Shown in pieces: positions 24,643 through 36,828 of a stretch of 64,000 nt of DNA. Position 1 is the first letter of the stretch. Each line of letters begins with the position of its first letter. The notes under the pieces are model-generated. The model saw only the letters and a list, made by a program, of their open reading frames with translations, was not told the DNA's origin and searched no databases. Source of the stretch: Notolepis coatsorum (taxonomy: Eukaryota; Chordata; Actinopteri; Aulopiformes; Paralepididae); the NCBI GenBank assembly GCA_963971535.1, contig OZ020589.1:57501511-57565510 (forward strand). Direction: 5' to 3'. A program made the position numbers and the translations under genes.

Positions 24643-25707
24643 TGTGAGGTTTTGTCCGCTCCCCACCCACTCGCTCCGTTCCTTTAAAGTACTTTGTTGA
24701 TTAATTGCATTCCCCGCCACGCTCCGTTCCTTTAAGGTACTGTGAGGATTCTGTGATGATTGGTTCGTGGCCGAACGCACACTTCTAAGTCAAGTATCAA
24801 TTACCATCACGCACCTGATGTGTGTTCTAATCAGCGCCCCAAGAGGCTTTATAGACTCTGATTCCCCTAATATCGAGGTTGGATCGTTTTGTATACTCCC
24901 TCTTCATGGACCTCGTTCCTGGGGTGAGACTCGTCATCGCTCTCTATCGTTCCACGGGAGGATGCCGTGTTCTCACCCCATTCCCCTTGGACCCCCTGTT
25001 TTGCTGCGTTGCCCGTCGGCAGCGTTCTGGTCGGGAAGATGCCCGTGTTTTTGAATATTCCCTGCATCTGCCTTTCTTTCCCGTTCGCTGTCTGTTGCTC
25101 TCCAGGACTCTCGTGAAGTATCCCTTGGAGAACCTGATTTCCCGTACGAAGCTATGCCTCGTTTATCTGCCCGCTTTACCCGTTGCGCTTCGGTGAGTTT
25201 TTGAAACAGTCTTTTTGGAACACCAGTTTTTTGTGTGTTTGTGAAACACCGAAGAGATCCCGTTTTTGTTATACTGTTCTCACCTATTTTTTGTTGTTGG
25301 ATTTACTCTTTGGATTACCGTATTGTTTTTTCTCTGGACTCTGCTAACTGTGTGTATCACACCGAAGATCAAGTCACTTGGATATTAATTTGGATCAGTC
25401 ACCTCTCTGTTATCTGTTGTGCGCTGAGCTAACTGGGATTCTCTCTCTCCCTCCGTGTTCCATCTGGAGTGTATGCTGGGGGGATCTGCAGAGCGGCTCA
25501 GACGTCACAAGCAAATTCTTCACCAACACCGTCTGGGAGAATCTGCACAGCCGCAAGACATTCTTCACATGCCAGATTCCCCGGTTGTTCTGTTTTCCAC
25601 CTAATTCAATCTTGTGACTCTGAGAATAAACACGCCCTTGTTTTTGGCTAACGTTGAAACAACTCTCTCTGTGCCGTTGCGCTTGGGGTCGGTTACAAAC
25701 CCTAACA
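24643..25707 (+). mobile_element. Solo LTR of the sushi family, 1065 bp
   Basis: It starts TGTGAGGTTTTG and ends CCCTAACA, with exact 5-bp target duplications CACAT at 24638-24642 and 25708-25712. A TATA-like ttata sits at 24849-24853, the self-primer GGTTGGATCGT at 24877-24887 and AATAAA at 25625-25630. No internal region is attached, so recombination between two LTRs probably removed it. The orientation is opposite to the truncated element at 16415-21228. Confidence 0.88.
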
Positions 25708-25712
25708 CACAT

Positions 25713-27617
25713 AGCGCTTTTAAACCGCTCGGGCTCCGGTTCAAGCTCCAGCTCCGTTCTGAACCCTCTGAACCTTGGTGCTCTCTGGCAAACCACCCCG
25801 CATTTACACCCATTTAAGCAGAACCAACATTCCACCGTCTCCGTCATCAACGGGGGCGTTACTCAGGTAAAAATAATGCGTGGAGAGCGAGCCTCAGCGC
25901 GAGAGCGCACACACAAAAGCACACGCGCACACACATGCTGTATAGGTTTGAAATTAATCGTTCCAGCAAAGTATGCTTCTATTATTCTAATGACTTGTTT
26001 TAATGGGTATCATATAGTAGTAAGTCCTACTGTAGAACATGACATAATAGCATGATATCTGATTTATTAATGCCAATAATGGACGACGACCGCAATTGGC
26101 ACTTGAAAAGTGTAAATGGTGGATTGGTCAGTAGCAATTCATTACGGTTGTTTAGCTCAACTTGTTAGTGCCCTGCCTGTGGACCATTTGGTCCCCAGTT
26201 CCAATCTCTTGCTTACTTATTTTTTTGTAACGTTAAATAATTTATCCACTCTGCTGTCCCAAAAAGGACAATAACGCCACCTTATGCATACTGCACCTTA
26301 TGTGAATACTGTGATACTGTGAATACTGTATATTGCAGTTGGTTAGATAGTCAATTATATTGACTTATTTGTTAACACTGCTTGTGTTGTTTTTACTACC
26401 TGTGTACCCCCCCCATGCTGCTATGATCATAGATATCTATAGAACACTAGATAGCTTAAGGCGGAGTCACCAGCGTCACTGAACCGCCGCCATCTTGCTC
26501 CAGTTAGCCTTGAGTGAGAGTGAGTGAGCTGCACAGACAAAAATACTCATAACTCGCTGAAATATTGACGGATTTACAAACGGGTTGGTTTGCTATAAAC
26601 ATCAAAGATGTAGTTATGATACTGCATACTTATAAATTTTTTTTTTTTAAAGATGTTTTTTTTTACAACCCGCTTGAATCATAGCCACGTTAATAATGCT
26701 TGTAATAAACCAAACCGTTTGTAAATCCGTCAATATTTCAGCGAGTTATGAGTATTTTTGTCTGTGCAGCTCACTCACTCTCACTCAAGGCTAACTGGAG
26801 CAAGATGGCGGCGGCTCAGTGACGTCGCTCTCCATTGGCCGGCAGCGCGGGCAAGCTATCTAGTGTTCTATATATATCTATGGCTATGATGCCTGAATTT
26901 CGCCAAGGGGATCTATAAAGGAATATCTTATCTTATCAACCAGAGTGGATAAATTAATTAACGTTACAGAAAAAAAATAAGTATCCAAGAGATTCGAACG
27001 GGAGGGAACAAACCAGTTGAGCTAAACAAGCCATCATTAATTGCTACTGACTAATCCATCATTTACACTTTTCAAGTGCCAATTGCGGTCGTCGTCCACT
27101 ATTGGCATTAATAAATCAGATATCATGCTATTATGTCATGTTCTACAGTAGGACTTACATATGATACCCATTAAAACAAGTCATTCGAATAATAGAAGCA
27201 TACTTTGCTGGAACGATTCATTTCAAACGTATACAGCGTGTGTGTGCATGTGTGCTTTTGTGTGTGCGCTCTCGCGCTGACTCGTTAAGCCTTTCCCTGC
27301 GCATATTCATTTCTGGAGCATTTCTTTATCTACTCTGGTTGGATGGTGTATTGTACTCGCAAATCGCTTCCGGTTGAATGAATCGGTTGAGTGCAATGCC
27401 GACTCTCTACTTTCCCCGTCTTCACAGCCTAGAATATGACACGGCCACTGATGATGTCACGGTTTGCGAGGAAAAATCAACTATTTTCCGGTGCCAGCTG
27501 AGCACCGATTTGTCACGTTCTGAACCAATTAATCCCGGTCTGAACGCGCTGGCCGGTGCGAGATTACGTTCGGGAACCGGCTCCAGCACGGAGCCTGGCC
27601 GGTGTAAAAGGGCTAAC
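25713..27617. mobile_element. Large inverted-repeat DNA element (non-autonomous), probable
   Basis: The arms at about 25870-26260 and 26945-27300 are inverted copies of each other; examples are cagcgcgagagcgcacac, tgatatctgatttattaatg and caattggcacttgaaaag. Outside them, weaker inverted matches (agcgcttttaaaccg at 25713; its partner cggtgtaaaagggct near 27599-27613) may be the true ends. I could not find a matching target duplication; the left edge abuts the solo LTR. A separate hAT MITE sits in the middle. Confidence 0.55.
26428..26882. mobile_element. Palindromic hAT MITE, 455 bp
   Basis: Ends CATAGATATCTATAGAACAC and its near-complement at 26882 are flanked by the exact 8-bp duplication GCTATGAT (26420-26427 and 26883-26890). 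Long inner arms repeat cttgctccagttagcc / ggctaactggagcaag, leaving a spacer of about 100 bp. The right arm carries caagatggcggcgg (YY1-like) next to tgacgtcg. It is nested in the larger inverted-repeat element. Confidence 0.82.
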
Positions 27618-27714
27618 AGTAGCCTCTACGATTCTCATTGGGTCACAGAAACAGTTGAGGAGGAAAGGTTTGAGTTTCAGGCAGAGTAGCGGTTCTCAAG
27701 GTGCCAGAAAGCCG

Positions 27715-27786
27715 CAAATATTTGGTGTGCAATGGATTCTCACCAAACAATGGTTTGGTGAGAATCCATTGCACACCAAATATTTG
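27715..27786. repeat. Perfect 34-bp hairpin with 4-nt loop
   Basis: Arms 27715-27748 and 27753-27786 are exact reverse complements separated by aatg. The arm begins caaatatttggtgtgcaat. No transposon ends or target duplication surround it. Confidence 0.95.
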
Positions 27787-29333
27787 TTGTTTGTAAAAAT
27801 GTATAATAATACAAATGCACATAACATCTATTATGATCATACAGAGGAATACCACATTTTGCACCAAACAAAAAGTATTATATTTGAGAACACAAGCTAA
27901 CTCTCACACATCTCTCACACTTTCACCCTCAATCAATATATTAGTCAATATTCCTGAACCACATCACAAGCTATATTTCAGAATCTTGGGACAAGAATTT
28001 GAATTCCAACATTGATAAGGTTGTCCAAGCTGATACCAGCTGTTTTCTTCTTATGATCCACAACATAAAAAGTGCTGATTGCTGTACCAGTCTAATCACC
28101 GCCAATAATTATCTAGCTCCTCAATATTGTCATCTGGCAGATGACATCTGCAGCAGGAGCTTAACGCTGCTGAAAGTCAAAGTGCTACTTGGTATTTCCT
28201 TTACTTCAACGATCATCTTCCAATTGCCTGTAAGATGAAATGGATGAGGAAGTCATCCTCCTGGAGAAAACAAGGTTATATTCATGAACGTGTCTCATTC
28301 GTATGTGCTCCCATGGACTTCAGAAATGCACTTTGTATTCTTGTGCTGAAGCCACTCTATAGCTTACGTTTTCTATGAATAGAAAGATGAAATCTGTGTG
28401 GAAAGAGAAATGCAGCTCTTCTATGCATTTCCCCTGTTTTCTGTAGACGTAAGGGTGACACTTTACAATTAGGATTATGATTGCATTACTTAACACAAGT
28501 GCATACAGTAATAGGCATTCATTATCAGTAAACTAATGTCTCTAGTCATTTACTAAATCAAATATTCACTAGAGATTTGTTAACTTTCCAGCCTCCTTAG
28601 CAAGCAAGCTAACGTGGCTAGTAGAGGCTCTCATTGTATTAACATTGACCAATGTTGGCCTGAAATAAATGGAATCCATTATGTGTGCATGCTTATGGGT
28701 CAGGAGGTGAGTTTTGAATGAACAGGTAAGGAGGGTTTATATTTTCTATTTACGGGTTGTGGAATGGGCACAGTATTGCATGAAACTGATGCTGGGACGA
28801 GGCTGGTGTGCATTCCCCAAAACAGACCCGTGCAGGACTCTGGGCCTTATTCTGGTGATATCTGACATATGTATAATTGTGTGTGTGTGTGTTACAGAAA
28901 TATGATCTGCATTTGCACACATTTGGATAACTGATTATCTGTATATCCCAATGAACAAATAGTATGTGAAATATTCTTTCATTTCTTTTTTTTCTTTTTT
29001 TCATTTATTATTATCTTTTAATTTGATGCTACACAATGTTACAATTTTCACTCTGTGATAATAAAGTTATATGTTTCAAAAAGCAACCAGACTCTGGATT
29101 GTAACAAAGAAGGGGAGACATCAATCCAATTATGTATTTAAGTAAAAAACTAAACAAAAACCAAATTACAGTGTGGGATGTGTGAAGTTAGCAGATTGTG
29201 TAAAGCATGTGTGGATGGGTGAGAGTGAAGTGTAGGGTGTTGTAGAGCGGTGACTAAACCAAGGGAAAAGCCTCCAGCAGGGAGTGACTCAAGAGAACAG
29301 GTCAGAGAGAGAGAGAGTGGCAGCCCCCAAAAA
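27787..29333. other. Unassigned stretch
   Basis: No gene is seen. gggtgacactttacaatta at about 28453 resembles the start of a common fish DNA-element end, but no partner was found. A short (gt)n lies at 28877-28891, and GA tracts precede the tandem array at 29334. Confidence 0.35.
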
Positions 29334-29454
29334 AAGTCTAATCAGACAAATAAAAACAAGCAAGAAGTCTAATCAGACAAATAAAAACAAGCAAGAAGTC
29401 TAATCAGACAAATAAAAACAAGCAAGAAGTCTAATCATACAAATAAAAACAAGT
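29334..29454 (+). repeat. 31-bp tandem repeat, about 4 copies
   Basis: The unit aagtctaatcagacaaat followed by aaaaacaagcaag repeats from 29334, 29365, 29396 and 29427. The last copy has one change (catac for cagac) and a divergent end. Confidence 0.92.
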
Positions 29455-29942
29455 ACTAAGTAATTCCCACAAAGCAAAACTAAGCACATATGGAAATGCA
29501 GATGAAAATGAGAATAAAGATTAGGTGGGTCCTAATTAGTACTGTATCTCTAGTCTTTCAAGGTTATTGTTTCTTTTTACCTTTCTAGGTTGGTAGTAGA
29601 TGTGTAATGGCAAGTTATTCCAATATGAGGTGGCTCTGTACATGATATAATATTTTTTTCTTTTTTTGGAAGATTGGTTCTTAGTCATGGAGGGCTTATG
29701 TTTATGAATATCTTACCACCAACATGATTTGCCAAATATATACAGTAGGTGATTGATAGTGTCAATTGTGTTTCTGATGAAAATGGCTAATCTAAAGGAT
29801 AATACGTTGCTCCACATAAAAACAGAGCAGAGTGCATTGAGGCAACATTAGTGCTTCTAGTTAAGCCTATAGTCCCAGTCAAGCAGCTCAGAAAGGCCTG
29901 CTTGTGCCCCCAGATTGTTTTTATCAGTGGCAGTCAATGGCA

Positions 29943-32474
29943 CAGGGGTGGCCAACCAGTCAGAGACTAAGAGCCACAAAAATGACTGTGGTACCACAAA
30001 GAGCCACACCATATATACCAGCGTTTATCAACCTTTTTTTTCAGTCATGGCACCCTTCATGTGTTTATAGGTCTCACCCTCTGGCCTCTGAAGTTGCTAA
30101 TGTCTTTTTTATTTGGGCCTCACATGGTTAAAAGTACCGTGTGAGACCCACGGTTGCAAAATTACAAAATCACTTTTAGCCATTTAAAAAAAATAATGTT
30201 TATTTAAAAAATGTTAAGCACATGTATAGTCAATTGGTCCTGTTGTTCAGCCTCACAATGCTATTTGATAGTAAATGTGTTTATATGTCCCACCCTCTGG
30301 CCTCTGAAGTTGCTAATGTCTTTTTAATTTGGGCCTCACAGGGTTAAAGGCCAACTTGCATGTTGTATTTTTGTTCAATAAACAATGTGGACTAGGCCAA
30401 CGGTGACTTTCATGAAGAAGGAAAAAAAATATTGAAATTGACCCAGTTTTAGCGTTTTTATCAAACATTTTGTCTGCCCAACACAATCACCACGCACGTG
30501 GATATTTTAATCAATGGTTCATAACGTGCGCGTGTAATTGAAATGATGTCGTCACAACAGGTGCAGGGCACCAGGGGGCTCTGAGAGTCACACACAGCTA
30601 GTGGCAGGCACTGCAGGCAGAGAGCCTTGCTACTACTAGCCGAATGAAAATGTATCTGTTTCACCTAACAACACTATTGCTCCGTGATCATAGCCATCCA
30701 TCTCTAAAGCTAACCACTATTTGTAAAAGCCACAACCACGTTACCATATTTGTAATAATGTAATTCATTGTGTCGTTGTACATATTGTGTATACACCGTT
30801 AGAAGCTAACATAGCTTAGCTTGGTAGCTATTGTGCTAACAACATATCCCGACGTCCAGCTCGCTAGCCGGCATGAACGCCCAACCCAAAATGGTTCTCT
30901 CCTCTCTGTACACCCCCGTCCCCACAAGTACCCTGCCAGGGAGCCCATGGACATGACAACAGCAGCAGCCATAAGGTGCTCGAGCCCGTAACGCTAGTGG
31001 TACACGATAGCTATGAGCTAACTAACGCTACAAGCTCAAACACACAACCACCACTATTGTCGCGTCCACAAGCTCCCCGGCAGAACACCCGCGAGGACAA
31101 AGGCACACAAAGAGGATAGAACCACCCCAAATCGGGCACTCATGCCGGCCAACAAGCCAGACGCCGCAGCGCGTTGTTAGCACAATAGTAGCCCACTCGG
31201 TGCACCATTGATCAACATGCAGCGACGTGTAGCTTGCATGATGCGTGTGCAGTGCTTTGCCACACAGGTCTGAGAAGAGGACCTGCACATGATTTTACTC
31301 GTTCCCCAAACTCCTCTACATGCCCCGATCTAAAATGGTTCACGACAGTAGACATAATGCTAACGTTAGCCAGCGCCATATATCCAGTAGTACTATGACC
31401 CGGACGGGCATAAGGCATACGTTTCCTGAAGTGACGTCACGGCCGTGCTAGCGTCTGATAAGCTTTTAGATTTGCTCGTGCATGTTATTCGTGTGTCGAC
31501 CTTTTTAACCATTTCTGAGTGAAATTTCCGGCGTCAAATGGAAAAAAATAATAATTAAATTAGATACCAATGATGTAAACTACCCATAATTGCAGAGTAG
31601 GGTTTAACCTGCAAGTTGGGCTTTAACCTCTTAAGCCCGAGATATACAGTAAAAGTGTATATTTTCAGCATTACGTTTGTTTACCAATTATTTTAACTGT
31701 TATTAGTGAAATATAAGATTATAGAAATCTCAGGACATTGAGTCGGAAACCGGCGCATATTGACTGGAGGAAGTGGCACAGCCAAAAGTGAGTGTAGTCT
31801 TTTGAAGGAAGAGACTCAGGGCTTTCGAATTTCGAAAAAACTACCCTACCCAGCTCACACCAGCCCCTGTCAATCATCTGACTTCTGGATTTCCTTTTTT
31901 ATTTCTCTTATTTTTTGGGATTATCTCCCACAAACCTGAACGTTATTGCCATAAAACAGAACGCAGTTAGTTTCTCTACCTTTCTGTGAACGTCTTGCAA
32001 AAAACGGTGTTGCAATACGATGAAAAATGGTGGAGAAATTTACATTATAAAAAAGATGACAGAATTCAGTACTGTATCTACAAAACCTTCTGTTTAATCA
32101 TCTTCCCTTTATTCATTTGCTTAGATTTCTCAGGTCTGGTAAATTTTAGCATGGTGTTATTCACAGTCAAAGAATATATATTTTTTTTAAATAGAATTGA
32201 TATTCTCCTTTGGTTCATTACAATTTACTCAAGCCTAGTAACAGACACACTATTTCTGACACTGATCCATATATGTCCCTAGATTCAGATACCAAGAACA
32301 TGCAAATGGACCATTTAAAAAAAATTTAAATGTCTATTCTACGTCCTTATGGAATGAGCGACATAAAAAAAAAGCTAAAAATAAAAAAAAATAAAAAAAA
32401 AATGTTTATGGGTGGAAGAGCATTGACGGGCAAAGAGCCGCATGCGGCTCGCGAGCCGCGGTTGGCCACCCATA
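29943..32474. mobile_element. hAT-like element, about 2.5 kb, decayed
   Basis: The left end CAGGGGTGGCCAAC and right end GTTGGCCACCCATA are inverted with two mismatches. Subterminal agagccaca and gagccgcatgcggctcgcgag match a widespread vertebrate hAT type. No 8-bp duplication survives. Inside, a 73-bp stretch around caccctctggcctctgaag occurs twice (30061-30133 and 30277-30350). A CRE palindrome TGACGTCA lies at 31432-31439. No transposase frame was recognised. Confidence 0.6.
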
Positions 32475-32718
32475 GGTGATAGCAGCTGCATCTGGCCTGG
32501 GGAAGCATAAAGCTACGTCAAAATAAATATATATGATAATAAAGATTCTGTCATCCCCTAACTCCATGACCACAAACAAGCAGCAGCGGTGGCAGCATTG
32601 TGAGGTAAAGGTCCTTAACTGCACAGATTCAGGGTAACAAATTAATAAAAGGAAAGGAGAAGAGAGGAAACAGGGAGATAGATGTGCGTCATGTTGAAAT
32701 GTTTTATTGTTATGTTAA

Positions 32719-32951
32719 AGGTGTACTTCACCAAAAATATTTTTGATTTATTTTGCAAATAATCTCACACACATCCAAAACACTAAACATTAATTTAGTT
32801 TTGACAGTTATTGAGAGTAAATGAGTTTGAATATGGTGACCAGTGATGTCATTGAGGACATTGAATATTTGTATTGAAATAGCAATAACTTGTAATGTAA
32901 TGTACTGCATGTGCAAAATAAATCAACATTGTTCTTTGGTGAAGTTCCCCT
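32719..32951. mobile_element. TTAA-type MITE, 233 bp
   Basis: Ends AGGTGTACTTCACCAAA and TTTGGTGAAGTTCCCCT are inverted. TTAA precedes at 32715-32718, and TTAG (one change) follows at 32952-32955. The AGGGGAACTT terminus is shared with the palindrome at 15176, suggesting one Kolobok-like group. Confidence 0.7.
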
Positions 32952-33025
32952 TTAGGTTTTGAACTGTAAAACCAACGTGCTGAAATTAGTTTGGCTAACA
33001 TTATAATTAGCCCGACAAGGGTTAA

Positions 33026-33330
33026 CACATTGGCCGCCATGCATTGTAGCCATCTTTGGGCCCAGTCTGCTAGCGCTAATTTCCCGATGCACCGAGAGCG
33101 CCACTTCCGGTTTAGCGTGGAGTGTAACTCACCCGGAATCCACCAGGGGGCGGTATTGAGGCGTTGCAATATCAGACCAGGGTCCAGCTGTGTCCCGGAG
33201 GGAGGCTGGATGAATTATGAATGCCATGGCGAAAAAATGAAATATTGATCCCAAAAACGAGTTCCCTCGTTGTTGGTGCACACTGATTGGCGGGCAATAA
33301 CGAGTATACTCGTTGTTGGGGCACAACGTG
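33026..33330. mobile_element. TTAA-flanked (piggyBac-like) short element, 305 bp
   Basis: TTAA at 33022-33025 and 33331-33334 bound a segment with imperfect inverted ends (CACATTGGCCGCC versus CACGTTGTGCCCC). Near the right end acgagtatactcgt is itself a palindrome, recalling the gtatagtc motif of the piece at 10128. Confidence 0.55.
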
Positions 33331-33334
33331 TTAA

Positions 33335-34144
33335 TGTGGCTATTATGATGAATTGTGTTTACATATAAGGGTTATTATTCACTTCTGAAGAACATATTGT
33401 AAGAGCTCATTTGCTGAAATGACCCATGCAGAATACACGTAGTAGCCTAGCTAATAGGCTAAATAAGAAACGTGACATAAATAAGACAAGAGATGCTGCG
33501 TATTGATCATAATCTGCCATGGGCACATGTGATGAATAAAGAGCAGAAAACACTGATGAAAGCATTGAAGCACCACACACAGTTGCTGACATCTCAAGGC
33601 CGTGAGCGAGCCCTCTCCTCCTCTCATATGACCAATAAGCACTAGTGAACTTAAATACTTAACCTATAAACACAACACTGCTTTGCCAGCACAACACAAA
33701 CACAGTTCCGATTATCTATGAGCAGTGAATGAGACCCCTCTCTCCTCCTCTTGTCACTAAATAGGCAAAGCAATCTACTATAGACCTATAAATAATGCAG
33801 CTACTCTATAAACACAGGAGTACAACACAATGCTGTTGTAACTGAGAGATTCACAGAAAGACGTCATTTCATCAGGGGTTAGAATGTGTCATTGATGGGT
33901 GGCAATGAATTAACATTAGCCCCTAATCGATAAAGAATCAGATGAAAGTGTCTACAGAAGCATAACCTATGAATACTAAATTGTAACTGACACATAATGT
34001 CAGTTAAATGTGATGTTTTTCTAGTTGTCATGATGAGATGGTTAGTTCTGGAGTCTAACAAGGATTGTGCAGTAGGCATAGACAGATATATAACTAGATG
34101 GTGCAAGGCGGAGTCTCCAGGGTAGTTCACCGGTGGCCATCTTT
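33335..34144. other. Unassigned stretch
   Basis: No gene or clear transposon end is seen. The last part (34075-34140, with aaggcggagtctccagg) resembles the left arm of the palindromic hAT MITE at 26428, so a related but decayed element may begin here. A possible partner end is near 34960-34975 (tctagttatatcc). Confidence 0.35.
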
Positions 34145-34435
34145 TGTGGCTTAGTTAGCCTGCATTCCAGTGAACGCGCCGTTTTAGCTAGCGTCACGTA
34201 GCCTCGGGCTAGGTAGCCATCCAGTTAGCATTTAGCTCGTTTGTGGCTTAGTTAGCCTGCATTCCAGTGAACGCGCCGTTTTAGCTAGCGTCACGTAGCC
34301 TCGGGCTAGGTAGCCATCCAGTTAGCATTTAGCTCGTTTGTGGCTTAGTTAGCCTGCATTCCAGTGAACGCGCCGTTTTAGCTAGCGTCACGTAGCCTCG
34401 GGCTAGGTAGCCATCCAGTTAGCATTTAGCTCGTT
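34145..34435 (+). repeat. 97-bp tandem repeat, three identical copies
   Basis: Units start at 34145, 34242 and 34339 with tgtggcttagttagcctgc and end in tttagctcgt. The three copies read identically. A degenerate fourth (about 34436-34505) follows. The unit contains many tagc/gcta motifs. Confidence 0.93.
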
Positions 34436-34505
34436 CCTGGCTTGTCAGCCCGTGTTCCAGTGGGCTAGGGCTATGTAGCCTCCTGTAGCCTCCAGTTAGC
34501 ACCAG

Positions 34506-35370
34506 CTTATTAGCCGGCGCTGCCAGCCTGTATGGCTGCGCTGATGTCTCTCTAAACTGCCAGACATTTTAGAGAGAGGGTTTTCTTTACTTTCTTTTTC
34601 TTTAATCCAATTTTGCGGCCTCAACCGCTCCACCAGCAATGCCCCCACGATGCAGATGCCTTTAATTTGCCACTGCTTTCCACCGAGGGCCATACAGATC
34701 AATATCCTTTGACTGGTGTATTCTAAAGCTCGGTTCTCCGTTTTTTCAATATTTCTATTTTATTTTATTTTGGCTGTTATCTTACCGATCTCAGCCCTAA
34801 CCCAAGGGACGCCATTAAAAGAGCTACAGGTTGTCTCTATATATCTCAATCACCTACTCGAGATATAAACCCGTGGCCGCTCGATATCCCCCGGCGAGGT
34901 GCTAAACTCGCCAAGTTCTCGAGTCAATTACTATTTCTGTCTAGATTACTTCAAGTCACTGGTCTAGTTATATCCAGTTGATATGAAATGTAATCATGAA
35001 GAGTTGTTAATCTCTTCTTGTTTGAAATAAACCGAATGTATGTCTTAGGAGAACTCTTATAGCATATAAAAACAATTATTTTGTTATTATCATCATCATC
35101 ATCATCATCATTATCATTTTACGAAAGGGCTTGTAATACTGCTCAATTGAAAGCTTGGTTGTATTACTACTTTGTTAGTAAGTATCACCACTGTACTAAC
35201 TCGTAATCATTGTTTGCACGCCCCAGCATCTCCTGTTTCCCCCCTCCTCCTCCGTCAGCGGAACCGACCATCTAACCCTGCAGTGATTCAGACGGTCGAG
35301 GTCCCACATAACTCGACAGAGTCCGTCTGGACACAGAGATACCGGAACCCGCAAACATCACACATTTCCA
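34506..35370. other. Unassigned stretch with (ATC)n
   Basis: No gene is recognised. A short (atc)n microsatellite lies at about 35088-35113. Confidence 0.35.
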
Positions 35371-35396
35371 TGTATAGTATTTCTACAGTACATAGC

Positions 35397-35397
<1 letters not shown>

Positions 35398-35459
<62 letters not shown>
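35398..35459. repeat. (AT)n microsatellite
   Basis: About 60 bases of alternating AT. The isoleucine/tyrosine-rich open frame across it is an artefact. Confidence 0.95.
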
Positions 35460-35461
<2 letters not shown>

Positions 35462-36823
35462 CTGAAAAGCATTAACCAGTCAGTTGATTCAATCTGTATG
35501 GTTACAGTACATGTATAGTCACCCTCCATTGGAACTCAGGGCGTCGGCTGGCATCGGAGCACATTGCTACTGGAAATCAGTCCAAGGACTCAAAAGATAT
35601 ATTATAAAAAGCTGTTTTTATTTAGAAAAAGCAAGTTACAAATGAGACTTCATTGGAAATATCCAACTCAGTTAAAAGAAGTATAAAACAAAAACATCTC
35701 ATCTGACACGGCTTGTGCCTGCTATGGTAAATCTTCAAAATCTCTCAAAATCCCAAATTCTGACTGTGATCTGGCAAGTTGGCCTTTATAAAGGGCCCCA
35801 GATCTCTTTGCTTATTGGTCCAAATACAGTGATGTCACTGTGATGTCATTTCACTAGCCAGTCAATGCACAATACGTAGGGACTAGCTCTCCTCCCATCC
35901 TACTCCACTGGGCCGTAACTTGAAAAGTAATTGTAACATTTTTGCTGGAACAGAGTACGATATGGTGCACTCCTCCCTTTGTCTCTGCTGTGGAAAGTCC
36001 CTTCTGGAGCAGAGAGGCCCCGTACATTCTTCTGGGCTGTAGTCATTATCGAGAGGGAATAACTGGCCTGTGTTCCTACAATACACAATATACCTGTACT
36101 ATATACAACATACAATATATATTGTATATTGCATTGTATATATTGTATATATATATAAATATACAATACACCTGTACCAATCATTGGTTTTATTCTGTGC
36201 AGACAGGACAGGGTTAAACTGTGCCGACTTGCTCTCAGCTCAGGCCTGCTCTTCACTTAAGGCCACAGATAGAGGGAAGCCCATTCCCCCCCCTCTAACA
36301 GAGACTGCACTTCTGCCTCCATTCTGACTACACTGTAACATAGTTTTAAAGTGTATAAAGAATATACAGGTCACATACATAGCTCCAATCATACACAACA
36401 AACACAAGAACACTATACAAAGTGTCACTCGTTGACTTGTGGCACTTAACATGTGTTTACACATAACGTGTTTCTTCTCAATTCCTTGTGGAGAGTTGTG
36501 GAGAGTTGTGGAGAGTTCAAGATATTGTAGTGTACACAAGTTACGGTTCCAGAGTCCACAGTTCTCACAGTTTTTTTCACAAGTGGGAGGAAGAATCTAC
36601 AGACATTCCTCATAATCATATATAAGAACAGGATGTCATACTAACCAGTGTCACTTAGTTGGCTGTGACACTTTACACTAACATACCTAATGTACAACAA
36701 GGCTAGGGGGCTTATGGATCAGCGCTGGGAAATCAGCATACAGTGTGCAAGGCAAATCCCACAGAAAGGAGAAAGGCCATAGTGGAGTAGGTATGTCGAC
36801 AGGAAGAAATAGTGAGATGTACA
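35460..36823. other. Unassigned stretch next to the BEL element
   Basis: No gene is recognised. A minus-strand TATA-like ctttataaag at about 35791 suggests old LTR-type or promoter sequence. AT-rich palindromic runs lie at 36095-36170. The phrase gtggagagtt repeats three times at about 36489-36518. Confidence 0.35.
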
Positions 36824-36828
36824 ATAGT

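Noticed and set aside
29334-29454. CRISPR-like array
   Set aside because: The 31-bp units are contiguous with no spacers, in a vertebrate genome; it is an ordinary minisatellite.
29943-32474. 8-bp target duplication for the caggggtggccaac element
   Set aside because: The flanks (caatggca and ggtgatag) do not match, so only the inverted ends support this element.
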